Shown piece after piece: positions 54,688 to 63,883 of a stretch of DNA of 64,000 nucleotides; within the stretch, counting starts at the first letter, position 1, and every line of letters starts with the position of its first letter. The DNA comes from Thermodesulfovibrio sp. (GTDB lineage Bacteria; Nitrospirota; Thermodesulfovibrionia; Thermodesulfovibrionales; UBA6898). The notes beneath the pieces were generated by a model that was given only the letters and a program-made list of their open reading frames with translations, made no database searches and had not been told where the DNA came from. The DNA is taken from the NCBI GenBank assembly GCA_013824615.1, contig PNOC01000001.1, forward strand, positions 1 to 64,000, in the 5' to 3' direction. The position numbers and the translations under genes were made by a program.

Positions 54688-56841
54688 ATGCTGGTGGAAC
54701 TTCAGGGCCAATTAGAGAGAATAACCTACCATAACGAAGAAAACCATTATATCATCGCGCGGCTGAAGGTGCGCGGCCAGAGAAACCTTGTTACTATCGT
54801 GGGAAATGTTGTTTCCGTATCGCCGGGCGAGATGCTGAACCTGAAGGGGTCCTGGGACATGCATCCGAAATACGGTGAACAGTTCAAAATCTCTTCATAT
54901 GAAACTGTTGTTCCGGCAACCGTAAAAGGAATTGAGCGATATCTCGGCTCCGGGTTGATCAAGGGCATCGGCCCGGTGATGGCCAAGCGTCTCGTCGAAA
55001 AGTTTGGCGAAGAAACCCTGGACATAATTGAAAAATCTACTGAACGCCTGCAGGAGGTGGAGGGAATCGGGGCCAAGCGGATCGGTATGATCAAGACTGC
55101 CTGGGATGAGCAGAAGGAAGTCAGGAACGTCATGGTCTTTCTGCAGAACCACGAAGTCAGCTCCGCATATGCCGCCAAGATATACAAGCAGTACGGCAGG
55201 GAGTCAATCAGCGTAGTCCGGGAAAACCCTTACCGTCTTGCCTCAGATATATTCGGCATCGGGTTTCTCACTGCCGACAAGATTGCTCAGAAGCTCGGCA
55301 TTCCTCGGGACTCGCAGATCCGGGCCGAAGAAGGCATCCTCTATGTACTTCAGAAGCTGGCAGACGAAGGGCATGTTTATTACCCGGAAACAGAACTCAT
55401 TGACGAAGCCATGAAGATCCTTGAAATTGATGAAACCATTGTCAGGGCGGCCCTGCTATCGGTCACCGGTGATAAGAAAGTTGTACTGGAAAAGGAACGG
55501 GCTTATCTCGTCCGCTTTTATGTTTCAGAGACAGGTATAGCTGAACAGCTTCGCTCTGTGCTGACTATTCCGAAAAGCCACTCACTGCTGGATCAGGCAG
55601 CTCCCTTCGACCTGGTAGAAAAAGAGCTTCGGATCACCCTCGCCGAACGACAGCGAGAGGCAGTCCAGGCTGCTGTCTCCCAAAAAGTTTTGGTAGTTAC
55701 CGGAGGACCGGGCACCGGCAAGACAACGATCATCAGGGCCATCATCGGGCTTTACCGCAAGTCCGGCCAGAGCGTACTTCTCGCCGCACCGACAGGAAGG
55801 GCAGCCAAACGCATGTCCGAGGCCTCCGGCTTTGAGGCAAAGACTATACACCGGCTGCTGGAGTTCAGCCCGACAAAGGGAGGGTTTAAACGCAATGAGG
55901 ACAGCCCTCTTGAGGCTGACCTTATTATCATCGACGAAGCCTCCATGATCGACACCCAGTTGATGTATCATTTTCTGAAAGCCATCCCTTTGCGTGCGAC
56001 ACTGGTCCTGGTCGGTGACATAGATCAGCTCCCCTCTGTGGGAGCGGGTAATGTACTTAAGGACATTATTGATTCCGGGGCCGTCCCCACCATCACCCTG
56101 AATGAAATCTTCAGACAGTCAAGCCGGAGTCTCATCGTGGTTAACGCTCATAAAATCAACCATGGCGAGTTTCCGTATATAAACTCGGAACGGGAGACTT
56201 CCCAGGACTTCTACTTTTTTCAGTGCGAGGAACCCTCAGAAGCCTGCAGCATGATCGTCGATATGTGCATAAAAAGGATACCGGACAAATTCGGGTATCA
56301 CCCGGTAAACGATATTCAGGTCCTCTCTCCCATGCATCGCGGCATTATCGGGGCGGCCAACCTCAATGCCGAACTCCAAAAACATCTCAACAAGTCTACC
56401 GTCGAAGTGATAAGGGCGGGCAGGAGTTTGAAGACCGGGGACAAGGTGATGCAGATCCGGAACAACTATGACAAGGACGTCTTTAATGGCGATATCGGAA
56501 GAATCACTTCTCTCGACCTTGAAGAACAGTCACTCCTGGTCAATTTCGACGGCAGACAGGTCGCCTACGATTTCATTGAACTGGACGAAATCGTTCTTGC
56601 ATACGCGATCTCTGTCCACAAATCACAGGGTAGTGAATACCCGGTAGTCATTCTGCCTGTTCTGACGCAGCATTATATGATGCTTCAGCGAAATCTTTTG
56701 TATACGGCAATCACCAGAGGCAAAAAGCTGGTTGTGGTAATCGGCACAAAAAAAGCCCTGGCAATCGCCATAAAGAATAACAAACAGCAGCTGCGGTATA
56801 CCGGATTAAAGGAAAGGCTTCAGACTGCTTCAGAACGCTGA
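54688..56841 (+). CDS. recD2: RecD2-type ATP-dependent DNA helicase
   Basis: The 717-aa SF1B helicase has an N-terminal OB/HhH region (GPVMAKRLVEKFGEETLDII, VEGIGAKRIG). Walker A is GGPGTGKTTIIRAI, Walker B is IIDEASMIDT, and motif VI lies in AYAISVHKSQGSEYPVVI. It is the RecBC-independent RecD2/TraA branch, a 5'-3' helicase. No recB or recC is near. It is divergent from the HtrA gene. Confidence 0.94.
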   Translation: MLVELQGQLERITYHNEENHYIIARLKVRGQRNLVTIVGNVVSVSPGEMLNLKGSWDMHPKYGEQFKISSYETVVPATVKGIERYLGSGLIKGIGPVMAKRLVEKFGEETLDIIEKSTERLQEVEGIGAKRIGMIKTAWDEQKEVRNVMVFLQNHEVSSAYAAKIYKQYGRESISVVRENPYRLASDIFGIGFLTADKIAQKLGIPRDSQIRAEEGILYVLQKLADEGHVYYPETELIDEAMKILEIDETIVRAALLSVTGDKKVVLEKERAYLVRFYVSETGIAEQLRSVLTIPKSHSLLDQAAPFDLVEKELRITLAERQREAVQAAVSQKVLVVTGGPGTGKTTIIRAIIGLYRKSGQSVLLAAPTGRAAKRMSEASGFEAKTIHRLLEFSPTKGGFKRNEDSPLEADLIIIDEASMIDTQLMYHFLKAIPLRATLVLVGDIDQLPSVGAGNVLKDIIDSGAVPTITLNEIFRQSSRSLIVVNAHKINHGEFPYINSERETSQDFYFFQCEEPSEACSMIVDMCIKRIPDKFGYHPVNDIQVLSPMHRGIIGAANLNAELQKHLNKSTVEVIRAGRSLKTGDKVMQIRNNYDKDVFNGDIGRITSLDLEEQSLLVNFDGRQVAYDFIELDEIVLAYAISVHKSQGSEYPVVILPVLTQHYMMLQRNLLYTAITRGKKLVVVIGTKKALAIAIKNNKQQLRYTGLKERLQTASER

Positions 56842-56891
56842 AGCTCGCCTCACCCTGCTCCCCCAAACCCTTGCGACCAAGCCCTCTCAAC

Positions 56892-56920
56892 TTGTACCGC
56901 TCTCAGGATAGTGATATCCT
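56892..56920 (+). promoter_or_regulatory. promoter/palindrome just upstream of the usp-ATPase operon
   Basis: TTGTAC (56892-56897) and TATCCT (56915-56920) are spaced 17 nt apart. AGGATA (56905-56910) and TATCCT form a perfect 6-bp dyad around GTGA covering the -10. The ATG follows 10 nt later, so the leader would be minimal. Operator function is an inference. Confidence 0.35.
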
Positions 56921-56930
56921 GTAGACATAC

Positions 56931-57785
56931 ATGAAGCAGATTGAATACAGAAAGATTCTTGCTGCAGTCAACGAACATGTCAACTCTGAAATATCGGCCC
57001 GGTTTGCCATACAGCTGGCAAAGGAAGCCGGATGCGGACTTTGCCTCTGTTTTGTCGCAGAGAAAAACCTTCCGGAAGATTCCCTTCGCCTGGCAGAAGA
57101 GGCTGCAAACAGGCTTTTTCACCGTGCAAAGCAGCTGGACGTTCCTGTCGAGATCATCCTTGCCCACGGAGATCCCGTGGACGAGATACAGAAACTTGTA
57201 TCCTCGGAAAATATCGATATCGTCTTCGCTGCGACACGTCATGAGGATATCGAAAAAAGGTTCTTCCAGGGGACAACAGCACGGCGTCTCTCGCTGTCGC
57301 TCTCCTGCTCTGTCGCTCTTGTCAGGGTTGTGCATATGGGACGAATTCATCCCGGGAAAATACTGGTACCGCTCAAGGCAGGGATTCGTCGCATTCAGGA
57401 AAAGGCCTATATTACGTCGATGCTGGCACGTTCCTTCGATTCCGGTGTTTATCTGCTTCACTCGACAAGACCGCTCATGCGCTTTTTTCACGGTGAGCTC
57501 CACCTTACTCCTGATGAATGGGAAACAAAGATTCCGAAAGATATATCGGACTTTATTAATTGCCTGGACGAGTACGGCATTGCGCACGAAAAAAAGCTTC
57601 TGCCAGGAAAGACCGGCAGAAATATAACGATTGAGGCTGCAGCCAGGAGACACGACCTGATCATCATGGGCGCCAGTGAGCGCGGCCTGCTTAATTCCAT
57701 TTTCAAAGGAAATCCGGTTGAAGAGGTGCTCAGGGATACGCCCTGCAACCTCATTATTCTGAAACTCCGTCATGAAGATACATAA
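56931..57785 (+). CDS. universal stress protein, tandem UspA domains
   Basis: The 284-aa protein has two Usp folds. The first covers residues 1-140 (RKILAAVNEHVNSEISARFA). The second has ILVPLKAGIRRIQEKAYI and ends with DLIIMGASERGLLNSIFKG followed by CNLIILKL. The ATP-binding GxxG-9x-G pattern is clear only in the second half. It overlaps the P-type ATPase gene by 14 nt, so the two are co-translated and may be functionally linked. Confidence 0.88.
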   Translation: MKQIEYRKILAAVNEHVNSEISARFAIQLAKEAGCGLCLCFVAEKNLPEDSLRLAEEAANRLFHRAKQLDVPVEIILAHGDPVDEIQKLVSSENIDIVFAATRHEDIEKRFFQGTTARRLSLSLSCSVALVRVVHMGRIHPGKILVPLKAGIRRIQEKAYITSMLARSFDSGVYLLHSTRPLMRFFHGELHLTPDEWETKIPKDISDFINCLDEYGIAHEKKLLPGKTGRNITIEAAARRHDLIIMGASERGLLNSIFKGNPVEEVLRDTPCNLIILKLRHEDT

Positions 57786-60435
57786 CCTCGCAAAAGATGC
57801 CGTATTTCAGACTCTTGTCACAGCAGAAAACGGTCTCTCGGAAGCGGAGGCAGCCAAGAGATTATCAGAATTCGGCCTGAACGAGATCAAAGAAGTCAGG
57901 AAGACACCCCTCTCTCTGAGGTTTCTGAAACAGTTCACTCATTTTCTGGCAATACTTCTTTTTATTGGGGCAGGACTTTCTTTTTTGTCGGATTATCTCC
58001 ATCCGGGAGAGGGAATGTTCAGCCTTGGAGTCGCCATTGTTGGGGTAATAATCATTAACGCGCTATTCACCTTTATCCAGGAATACAAGGCCGAAAAAAC
58101 CGTAGAGAAATTGCGGCAGTTTCTGCCCTTCTCGATAAGGACTATCCGGGATGGAAAGGAAAAAGAGATACCTTCAAAAGACGTTGTCCCCGGGGATATC
58201 ATCCTGCTCTCTGAGGGCATCAAGGTGCCTGCTGATTCCAGGCTGATAGAAGCCTCATATCTCATGGTGAATAATGCGCCGCTCACCGGTGAATCTGAGT
58301 CCGTTCTCCTGAACGTTGAACCATCAGAGGGTGAGCTGATCGAGAGCAAAAACATTGCTTTTGCCGGAGCCACCGTGATAAGCGGAACAGGCAAAGCGGT
58401 CGTCTTTGCCTCAGGCATGAGGACCGAGTTCGGCCGGATTGCCCATCTCACGAGCGCTGTGGAATCCGGTCTCAGTCCCCTTCAAAAGGAGATCGTAAAG
58501 GCAACGAGGGTTGTTGCCGCTATCGCTGCGTCCGTCGGCATTATCTTTTTCTGTCTCGGTCTCATAACCGGCAGAAATTTCTGGGACAATTTTATTTTTA
58601 CCATCGGTATCACCGTTGCCCTCATTCCGGAAGGCATGCTCCCCACGGTAACCCTGGCGCTGGCCATGGGAAGCCAGAGGATGGCGAAGAGAAAGGCGCT
58701 CATCAAGACGCTGACGTCGGTAGAAACACTCGGCTCGGTGACGGTGATCTGCACTGACAAGACGGGAACCCTTACCCAAAATAAAATGGATGTCCGGAAG
58801 GTCAGCACTGAAGGGCAGATCCTCGCTGCAGATAATCTGAAAAGTCTGGGTAATCACCCGATAATGAAAACAGCCCTTCTCTGCAATAATGCCCGCTTTG
58901 TCGATGGACTCTATACCGGAGACCCGACAGAAATAGCCCTGCTCAACGTAGCGCAGGCGCATACAGAAAATATCAGCGCAGCAAGGGTCTTCGAAATACC
59001 CTTTGATTCCGACAGAAAGAGGATGGTTACGGTCAATGTGGCGGATGGAAAGACCTGTGCCTACGCAAAAGGTGCAATCGAGGTCCTTCTGCCACTCTGC
59101 ACGCAGGTAGGCGGAGACAACGGAATAGTCCCCCTGGATGAGGACCAGAGGACAAAGGCTGTTGACACCTGTCACGCACTTATGGATGAGGGCCTCAGGG
59201 TGCTGGCCTTTGCTTACAAAGAAATTGATAGTTTTGACGTTAAAACCCCCGACCCGGCAGAGGTCGAAACAGGGCTTGTTTTTGCCGGACTTATCGGTCT
59301 TGAGGACCCACCCAGGCCCGAGGTCCGCGATGCGATCCAAAAGTGTAATGAGGCAGGCATAAAGGTAATTATGATCACTGGTGACGGTAGCAGGACTGCC
59401 ATTGCTATTGCCAGAGAGATAGGCCTGACTAAGGACACCCCCGTCGTTATCGAGGGAGTGAACTTTGAGCAGATGGATGATGCAGAACTGAAAAAAAGCC
59501 TCGCACAGCGGGAAGTTATCTTTGCAAGGATGGCCCCAAAGCATAAGATGCGCGTAGTGGCTGCACTCCAGGAAGAGGGCGAGGTTGTTGCCGTAACCGG
59601 TGACGGCGTCAATGACGCACCGGCACTGAAAAAGGCGGATATCGGCATTGCCATGGGAATATCCGGGACTGATGTTGCGAAGGAGGCATCGGATATGGTC
59701 CTTCTGGATGATAATTTCGCAACGATTGTCATTGCGGTTGAAGAAGGAAGGGCTGTATATGAGAATATAAAAAAGTTCATAACGTATATCTTCGCATCAA
59801 ATATTCCGGAGGCAATACCCTATCTTGCCTACATCCTCCTGAATATCCCTCTGCCTCTGACCATCCTGCAGATACTTGCCGTTGACCTGGGAACAGATAT
59901 GCTGCCGGCCCTGGCCCTGGGTGCAGAGAAGCCAACCCCCGGCATCATGAAACAGCCGCCCCGACGCAGGGGGGAACGGCTGCTGAATTTTGGCCTGCTG
60001 ACCCGAGCCTATCTCTTTCTGGGACCGCTTGAGGCCGTGGCCTGTATGTTCGGATTCTTCTGGGTCCTCCATCAGGGGGGATGGTTGTGGGGAGAAATTC
60101 CCAAACCGAACAGTATTCTCTATCTTCAGGCCACTACTGCCTGCCTGACCGCAATAGTACTGACTCAGATAGCCAATGTATTTGCCTGCAGATCTTTCAG
60201 CGAGTCTGTGGTGAGTCCTGGTTTCTTTTCGAACAAGTTGATCTTTGCAGGCATAGCCTTTGAGCTTCTGCTGCAGCTGTTAATCGTCTACACCCCCTGG
60301 GGAAACCGCATATTTTCAACAGCCCCGCTCAGTATCTCAGTATGGGGGATGCTCATACCTTTCATGTTTCTGCTCCTGTTTGCAGATGAGACGAGGAAGT
60401 TACTCTATCGCAGCAGAAGGGCTAAGACCGGATAG
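57772..60435 (+). CDS. P2-type cation ATPase of Na+,K+-ATPase-like (IIC) type
   Basis: The 887-aa pump opens with a cation_ATPase_N domain. It has the TGES actuator loop (APLTGESESVL), the phosphorylation site CTDKTGTLTQNKM (Asp near residue 328) and GDGVNDAPALKKADIG. Ion-site segments resemble Na+,K+-ATPase more than SERCA: M4 PEGMLPTVT, M5 SNIPEAIPYL and M6 DLGTDMLPALALG. In M8 the stretch TQIANVFACR aligns with the animal QWAD segment but has Asn where the third-Na+ Asp lies. No beta subunit is seen. A Ca2+ or H+ role is not excluded. Confidence 0.9.
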   Translation: MKIHNLAKDAVFQTLVTAENGLSEAEAAKRLSEFGLNEIKEVRKTPLSLRFLKQFTHFLAILLFIGAGLSFLSDYLHPGEGMFSLGVAIVGVIIINALFTFIQEYKAEKTVEKLRQFLPFSIRTIRDGKEKEIPSKDVVPGDIILLSEGIKVPADSRLIEASYLMVNNAPLTGESESVLLNVEPSEGELIESKNIAFAGATVISGTGKAVVFASGMRTEFGRIAHLTSAVESGLSPLQKEIVKATRVVAAIAASVGIIFFCLGLITGRNFWDNFIFTIGITVALIPEGMLPTVTLALAMGSQRMAKRKALIKTLTSVETLGSVTVICTDKTGTLTQNKMDVRKVSTEGQILAADNLKSLGNHPIMKTALLCNNARFVDGLYTGDPTEIALLNVAQAHTENISAARVFEIPFDSDRKRMVTVNVADGKTCAYAKGAIEVLLPLCTQVGGDNGIVPLDEDQRTKAVDTCHALMDEGLRVLAFAYKEIDSFDVKTPDPAEVETGLVFAGLIGLEDPPRPEVRDAIQKCNEAGIKVIMITGDGSRTAIAIAREIGLTKDTPVVIEGVNFEQMDDAELKKSLAQREVIFARMAPKHKMRVVAALQEEGEVVAVTGDGVNDAPALKKADIGIAMGISGTDVAKEASDMVLLDDNFATIVIAVEEGRAVYENIKKFITYIFASNIPEAIPYLAYILLNIPLPLTILQILAVDLGTDMLPALALGAEKPTPGIMKQPPRRRGERLLNFGLLTRAYLFLGPLEAVACMFGFFWVLHQGGWLWGEIPKPNSILYLQATTACLTAIVLTQIANVFACRSFSESVVSPGFFSNKLIFAGIAFELLLQLLIVYTPWGNRIFSTAPLSISVWGMLIPFMFLLLFADETRKLLYRSRRAKTG

Positions 60436-60470
60436 AACTGCGGACTCAGCGTAAACGCGTGCTTATGCGC

Positions 60471-61184
60471 TTATCGGTCTTGCCCTGGTTCCATCCTAAG
60501 TCTGTACCCTATGCCGGGCTCGTTGATGAAAAACCGCGGCCTGGCCGGATCGGCCTCCAGCTTGTGGCGTATCTGAGCCATGTATATCCGCAAGTAGTGA
60601 GTCTGATCGGCATATCCTGGGCCCCATACCTCTTTCATAAGTTGGCTGTGCGTTATCACCTTCCCTGCATGTCTTATCAGGGTGGCCAGCAGCTTATATT
60701 CGATCGGGGTCACGTGGACTTCTTTCTCGTCGATAAATACCTGCCTCTTGGAAAAATCGACTTTGAGGTTTGCAAGGACAAAAACCGGCTCATCGCCCCC
60801 TGTCTGCTGCCGGGACAGATGACGGAGAGCCACACGAATTCGCGCCATTAGTTCTCCTGCGCCAAAGGGTTTTGTAAGATAATCATCAGCACCGGCATCG
60901 AGCGCCCGTATTTTGTCATTCTCCTGTTCCCTGGCTGAAATCACAATAACAGGAACGTGGCTCCACTCACGCAATCTTTTCGTAACTTCAATCCCATCGA
61001 TATCAGGAAGCCCAAGATCCAGCAGCACAATATCCGGATTGCGCGTTGCAGCCTCATTCAGTCCCTCCTGTCCGGATTGCGCCTCTATAAGCCTGTACCC
61101 GTGACCCTGAAGCGTTATCTTCAGGAATCTCCTCATCTGGGGCTCATCTTCGATCAAAAGAACCGTTGCCTTCTCGTCCGTCAT
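60471..61184 (-). CDS. kdpE: KdpE-type response regulator
   Basis: The 237-aa OmpR-class regulator has a receiver domain with phospho-Asp in LLDLGLPDIDG and the KPFGAGEL Lys. A winged-helix domain follows with VHVTPIEYKLLATLIRHAGKV and VWGPGYADQTHYLRIYMAQI, diagnostic for KdpE. It activates kdpFABC under K+ limitation. It overlaps kdpD by 4 nt. It is convergent with the P-type ATPase gene. Confidence 0.94.
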   Translation of the reverse strand: MTDEKATVLLIEDEPQMRRFLKITLQGHGYRLIEAQSGQEGLNEAATRNPDIVLLDLGLPDIDGIEVTKRLREWSHVPVIVISAREQENDKIRALDAGADDYLTKPFGAGELMARIRVALRHLSRQQTGGDEPVFVLANLKVDFSKRQVFIDEKEVHVTPIEYKLLATLIRHAGKVITHSQLMKEVWGPGYADQTHYLRIYMAQIRHKLEADPARPRFFINEPGIGYRLRMEPGQDR

Positions 61185-63880
61185 GGTACCTCGTCCGCTT
61201 CGATTTCCTGTTCCGGCCCTGGAGGTTCTTCTCCCACAGGGAGGGTGAATCTGAAAATAGCTCCACCGCCCTCGCGATTCTCAGACCAAATGCGTCCTCC
61301 ATGTGCGATGACAATCGCCCGACAGATCGTTAGTCCCAGTCCAATCCCTCCGCCGGCAGACGACCCCCGCATAAACTTTTCAAAAATGCTCTCTTCAGCG
61401 CCGTCAGGAATTCCGGGACCGCGGTCTGACAGTTCCACAACGACATAATCTCCCTGGACGACAGCGCTCAGCTCAAGAGGCGATACCGTTGGTGTATATT
61501 TGAGGGCGTTATCAAAGAGATTCATAAGTACCTGCTCAATGAGCAGAGGGTCAAAAGGGATGAGAGGCAGGTGTTCAGATAAGTCGATTTTGAGGGGACG
61601 GTCTTTGAGTCTGTCATGCAGCCTGTTAAGCACAACGCCGACGATCTCCTCAAGAGATTGCCATTCCTTTTTTACCGTAATTGCTTTGGACTCAAGTCGG
61701 GTCATATCGAGGACATTGCGGATGAGCTGGTTGAGATGGTCAGATTCCTCATAAATAGTCTGAATCAACTCGCGGCGATTAAACTGATCGAGAACAACGT
61801 CCTGCTGCAGCAAGGTCGATGCAGCCCCGGTAATGGCGGCCAGGGGAGTGCGCAGATCATGAGAAACCGAGCTGAGCATCGTATTGCGCAAGGTCTCGGT
61901 CTCTGCCTGAAGGAGGGCCTGCTGGGCCTCTTCGGCAAGAAAGGCGCGTTCAATTGCCAGTGCCGTCTGGTTTGCAAAACTCTCGAGTGCATGAACCTGA
62001 TCCTGATCAAAGGAAACAACGGCCGGCCCGGGAAGAATCCCCAATACCCCCACCGTCTTTGATGAGGCCACAAGGGGCAGATATAAGGCCTTTGACCCTG
62101 GCAGGGTATCTGTCCCAAGACCTGCGCGCTGATGATGGTCAAAGGTCCACTGGGCCACACTCGCCTCCCGCCGGTCCGGCGCAAAGGCGTTCGGCCCCAT
62201 AAACGGGACTTCCAGTATTCCTTTTTCGCCGGGGATGAGGACAACAGCCTTACTGGAGAAGACCTCGCCGATCTGTCGTATCGCGGCAGCGCTCAACCGG
62301 TCAAAGCCCCGCTCATGCGCAAGTTCACGGCTCAGGCTATACAAGGCGGCTGTCCTCCTTTCCCTTTGACGGGCGGCAGATGCCTGCTCACGCACCCGAA
62401 GGGTCAAGCTGCTGATCACCAGGGCAACAACAAACATGACGACAAATGAGACAAGATATTTTGCGTCACCAACGGCAAAAGTGAAAACAGGAGGAACAAA
62501 AAAGAAGTCAAACGCAGCAATACTCAAAACGGTTGCCAGAAGTGACGGACCCCTGCTGGTGAGGCTCGACGTAACTACAATGCCAAGGATATATACCATG
62601 GAAACGTCTACAAGAGTCACATACGGGGAAATAAGAGCGGCCAGCCCGGTGCTTCCTGCCACACCTCCAAGACTTAATAACCAGTCGCGAGTTCGCAACC
62701 GTTGCAATGCGGGTTTTGGAACAGGCGCAGGCAGGGCCTCGGCAGACTCTCCTGAAATTACATAAACATCAATATTGCCGCTTTCGCGGACAACTTCGTC
62801 CAGCAGAGAGCCGTAAATCCTGTCTTTCCAGCGGGGATGGGTGGGTTTTCCAACTATGAGCTTGGTGACATTTCTGGATCGGGCATAGTTCAGTATCTCC
62901 TCGCTTGCCTTATGCCCCGAGAGTGTCACAGTTTCAGCCCCCAGGCTCTCGGCCAGCCTCATATGCTCTGCCAACTGTCTCATATCAGCCTCTGACGGTT
63001 TCACCATGGCAGGGGCCTCAATGTTGACCGCAAGCCATTGAGCATGCAGACCTGCAGCCATCCGTTTGGCCGAACGAATCAGCCGTATGGAGCGGGGGTT
63101 TGCCCCAACGCAAACCATGATACGTTCACCTGCAGGCCAGATCTCCCGGACACCCTTGACCTGCCGGTAATCCTGCATCTGCTCGTCAACGCATTCTGCT
63201 GTCCGGCGCAGTGCAAGCTCGCGCAAGGCAAGCAGATTTCCCCTGCGGAAGAAATGCTGCCTGGCCCGATCCGCAAGTTCGGCCACATAGACCTTCCCCT
63301 CTTTGAGGCGCTGCAGGAGATCTTCCGGAGGAAGGTCGATGAGTTCAACCTCGTCGGCACGGTCGAGGACCAGGTCAGGCAGGGTTTCCCTCACGACAAC
63401 TCCGGTGATCTGGGAGACGACATCGTTGAGGCTCTCAACGTGCTGTACGTTCAAGGAAGCGTATACATTAATCCCCGCTGCCAACAACTCGAAGACGTCC
63501 TGCCAGCGCTTTTTATGCCGGGACCCGGGAGCATTAGTATGCGCAAGTTCGTCAATCAGGATTAACCCGGGTTTACGCTTCAGTGCTGCATCGAGATCGA
63601 ATTCACGAAGGATCGTACCGCTGTATTCAATTTCGCGACGGGGGATGATTTCAAGCCCTTCGACAAGCGCCTCGGTCTCCCTGCGGCCGTGGGTCTCAAC
63701 GATCCCTGCAGCGACGTCAATCCCCTCAGACCGTTTCTCGCGTGCAGCCGCGAGCATGGCATAGGTTTTGCCGACACCGGGCGCAGCTCCAAAAAATATC
63801 TTCAGTTTTCCCTGTTGCTCGCGCTCCTCGTCAACCTTCAACTGCGCCAACAGTTCGTCAGGGCTGGGACGATTGTCCAT
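61181..63880 (-). CDS. kdpD: KdpD sensor histidine kinase
   Basis: The 899-aa protein starts with the KdpD domain (FFGAAPGVGKTYAMLAAA, then DELAHTNAPGSRHKKRWQD). A Usp-like domain follows (about 250-370), then four helices of the DUF4118 region (about 395-500), a GAF domain and a histidine kinase core. The phospho-His is in SSVSHDLRTPLAAI and the ATP site has GPGIPDG and GGIGLGLTIC. It senses K+ or turgor. kdpFABC are not in the window and could lie beyond the right edge. GGAG precedes the ATG. Confidence 0.95.
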   Translation of the reverse strand: MDNRPSPDELLAQLKVDEEREQQGKLKIFFGAAPGVGKTYAMLAAAREKRSEGIDVAAGIVETHGRRETEALVEGLEIIPRREIEYSGTILREFDLDAALKRKPGLILIDELAHTNAPGSRHKKRWQDVFELLAAGINVYASLNVQHVESLNDVVSQITGVVVRETLPDLVLDRADEVELIDLPPEDLLQRLKEGKVYVAELADRARQHFFRRGNLLALRELALRRTAECVDEQMQDYRQVKGVREIWPAGERIMVCVGANPRSIRLIRSAKRMAAGLHAQWLAVNIEAPAMVKPSEADMRQLAEHMRLAESLGAETVTLSGHKASEEILNYARSRNVTKLIVGKPTHPRWKDRIYGSLLDEVVRESGNIDVYVISGESAEALPAPVPKPALQRLRTRDWLLSLGGVAGSTGLAALISPYVTLVDVSMVYILGIVVTSSLTSRGPSLLATVLSIAAFDFFFVPPVFTFAVGDAKYLVSFVVMFVVALVISSLTLRVREQASAARQRERRTAALYSLSRELAHERGFDRLSAAAIRQIGEVFSSKAVVLIPGEKGILEVPFMGPNAFAPDRREASVAQWTFDHHQRAGLGTDTLPGSKALYLPLVASSKTVGVLGILPGPAVVSFDQDQVHALESFANQTALAIERAFLAEEAQQALLQAETETLRNTMLSSVSHDLRTPLAAITGAASTLLQQDVVLDQFNRRELIQTIYEESDHLNQLIRNVLDMTRLESKAITVKKEWQSLEEIVGVVLNRLHDRLKDRPLKIDLSEHLPLIPFDPLLIEQVLMNLFDNALKYTPTVSPLELSAVVQGDYVVVELSDRGPGIPDGAEESIFEKFMRGSSAGGGIGLGLTICRAIVIAHGGRIWSENREGGGAIFRFTLPVGEEPPGPEQEIEADEVP

Positions 63881-63883
63881 TAA

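Noticed and set aside
54688-56841. Conjugative relaxase/TraA reading of the helicase
   Set aside because: No relaxase domain. Length and the HhH N-terminus fit chromosomal RecD2.
58411-59544. 377-aa open frame antisense to the P-type ATPase
   Set aside because: Antisense to conserved catalytic domains. Its Cys/His-rich composition is a by-product of the other strand.
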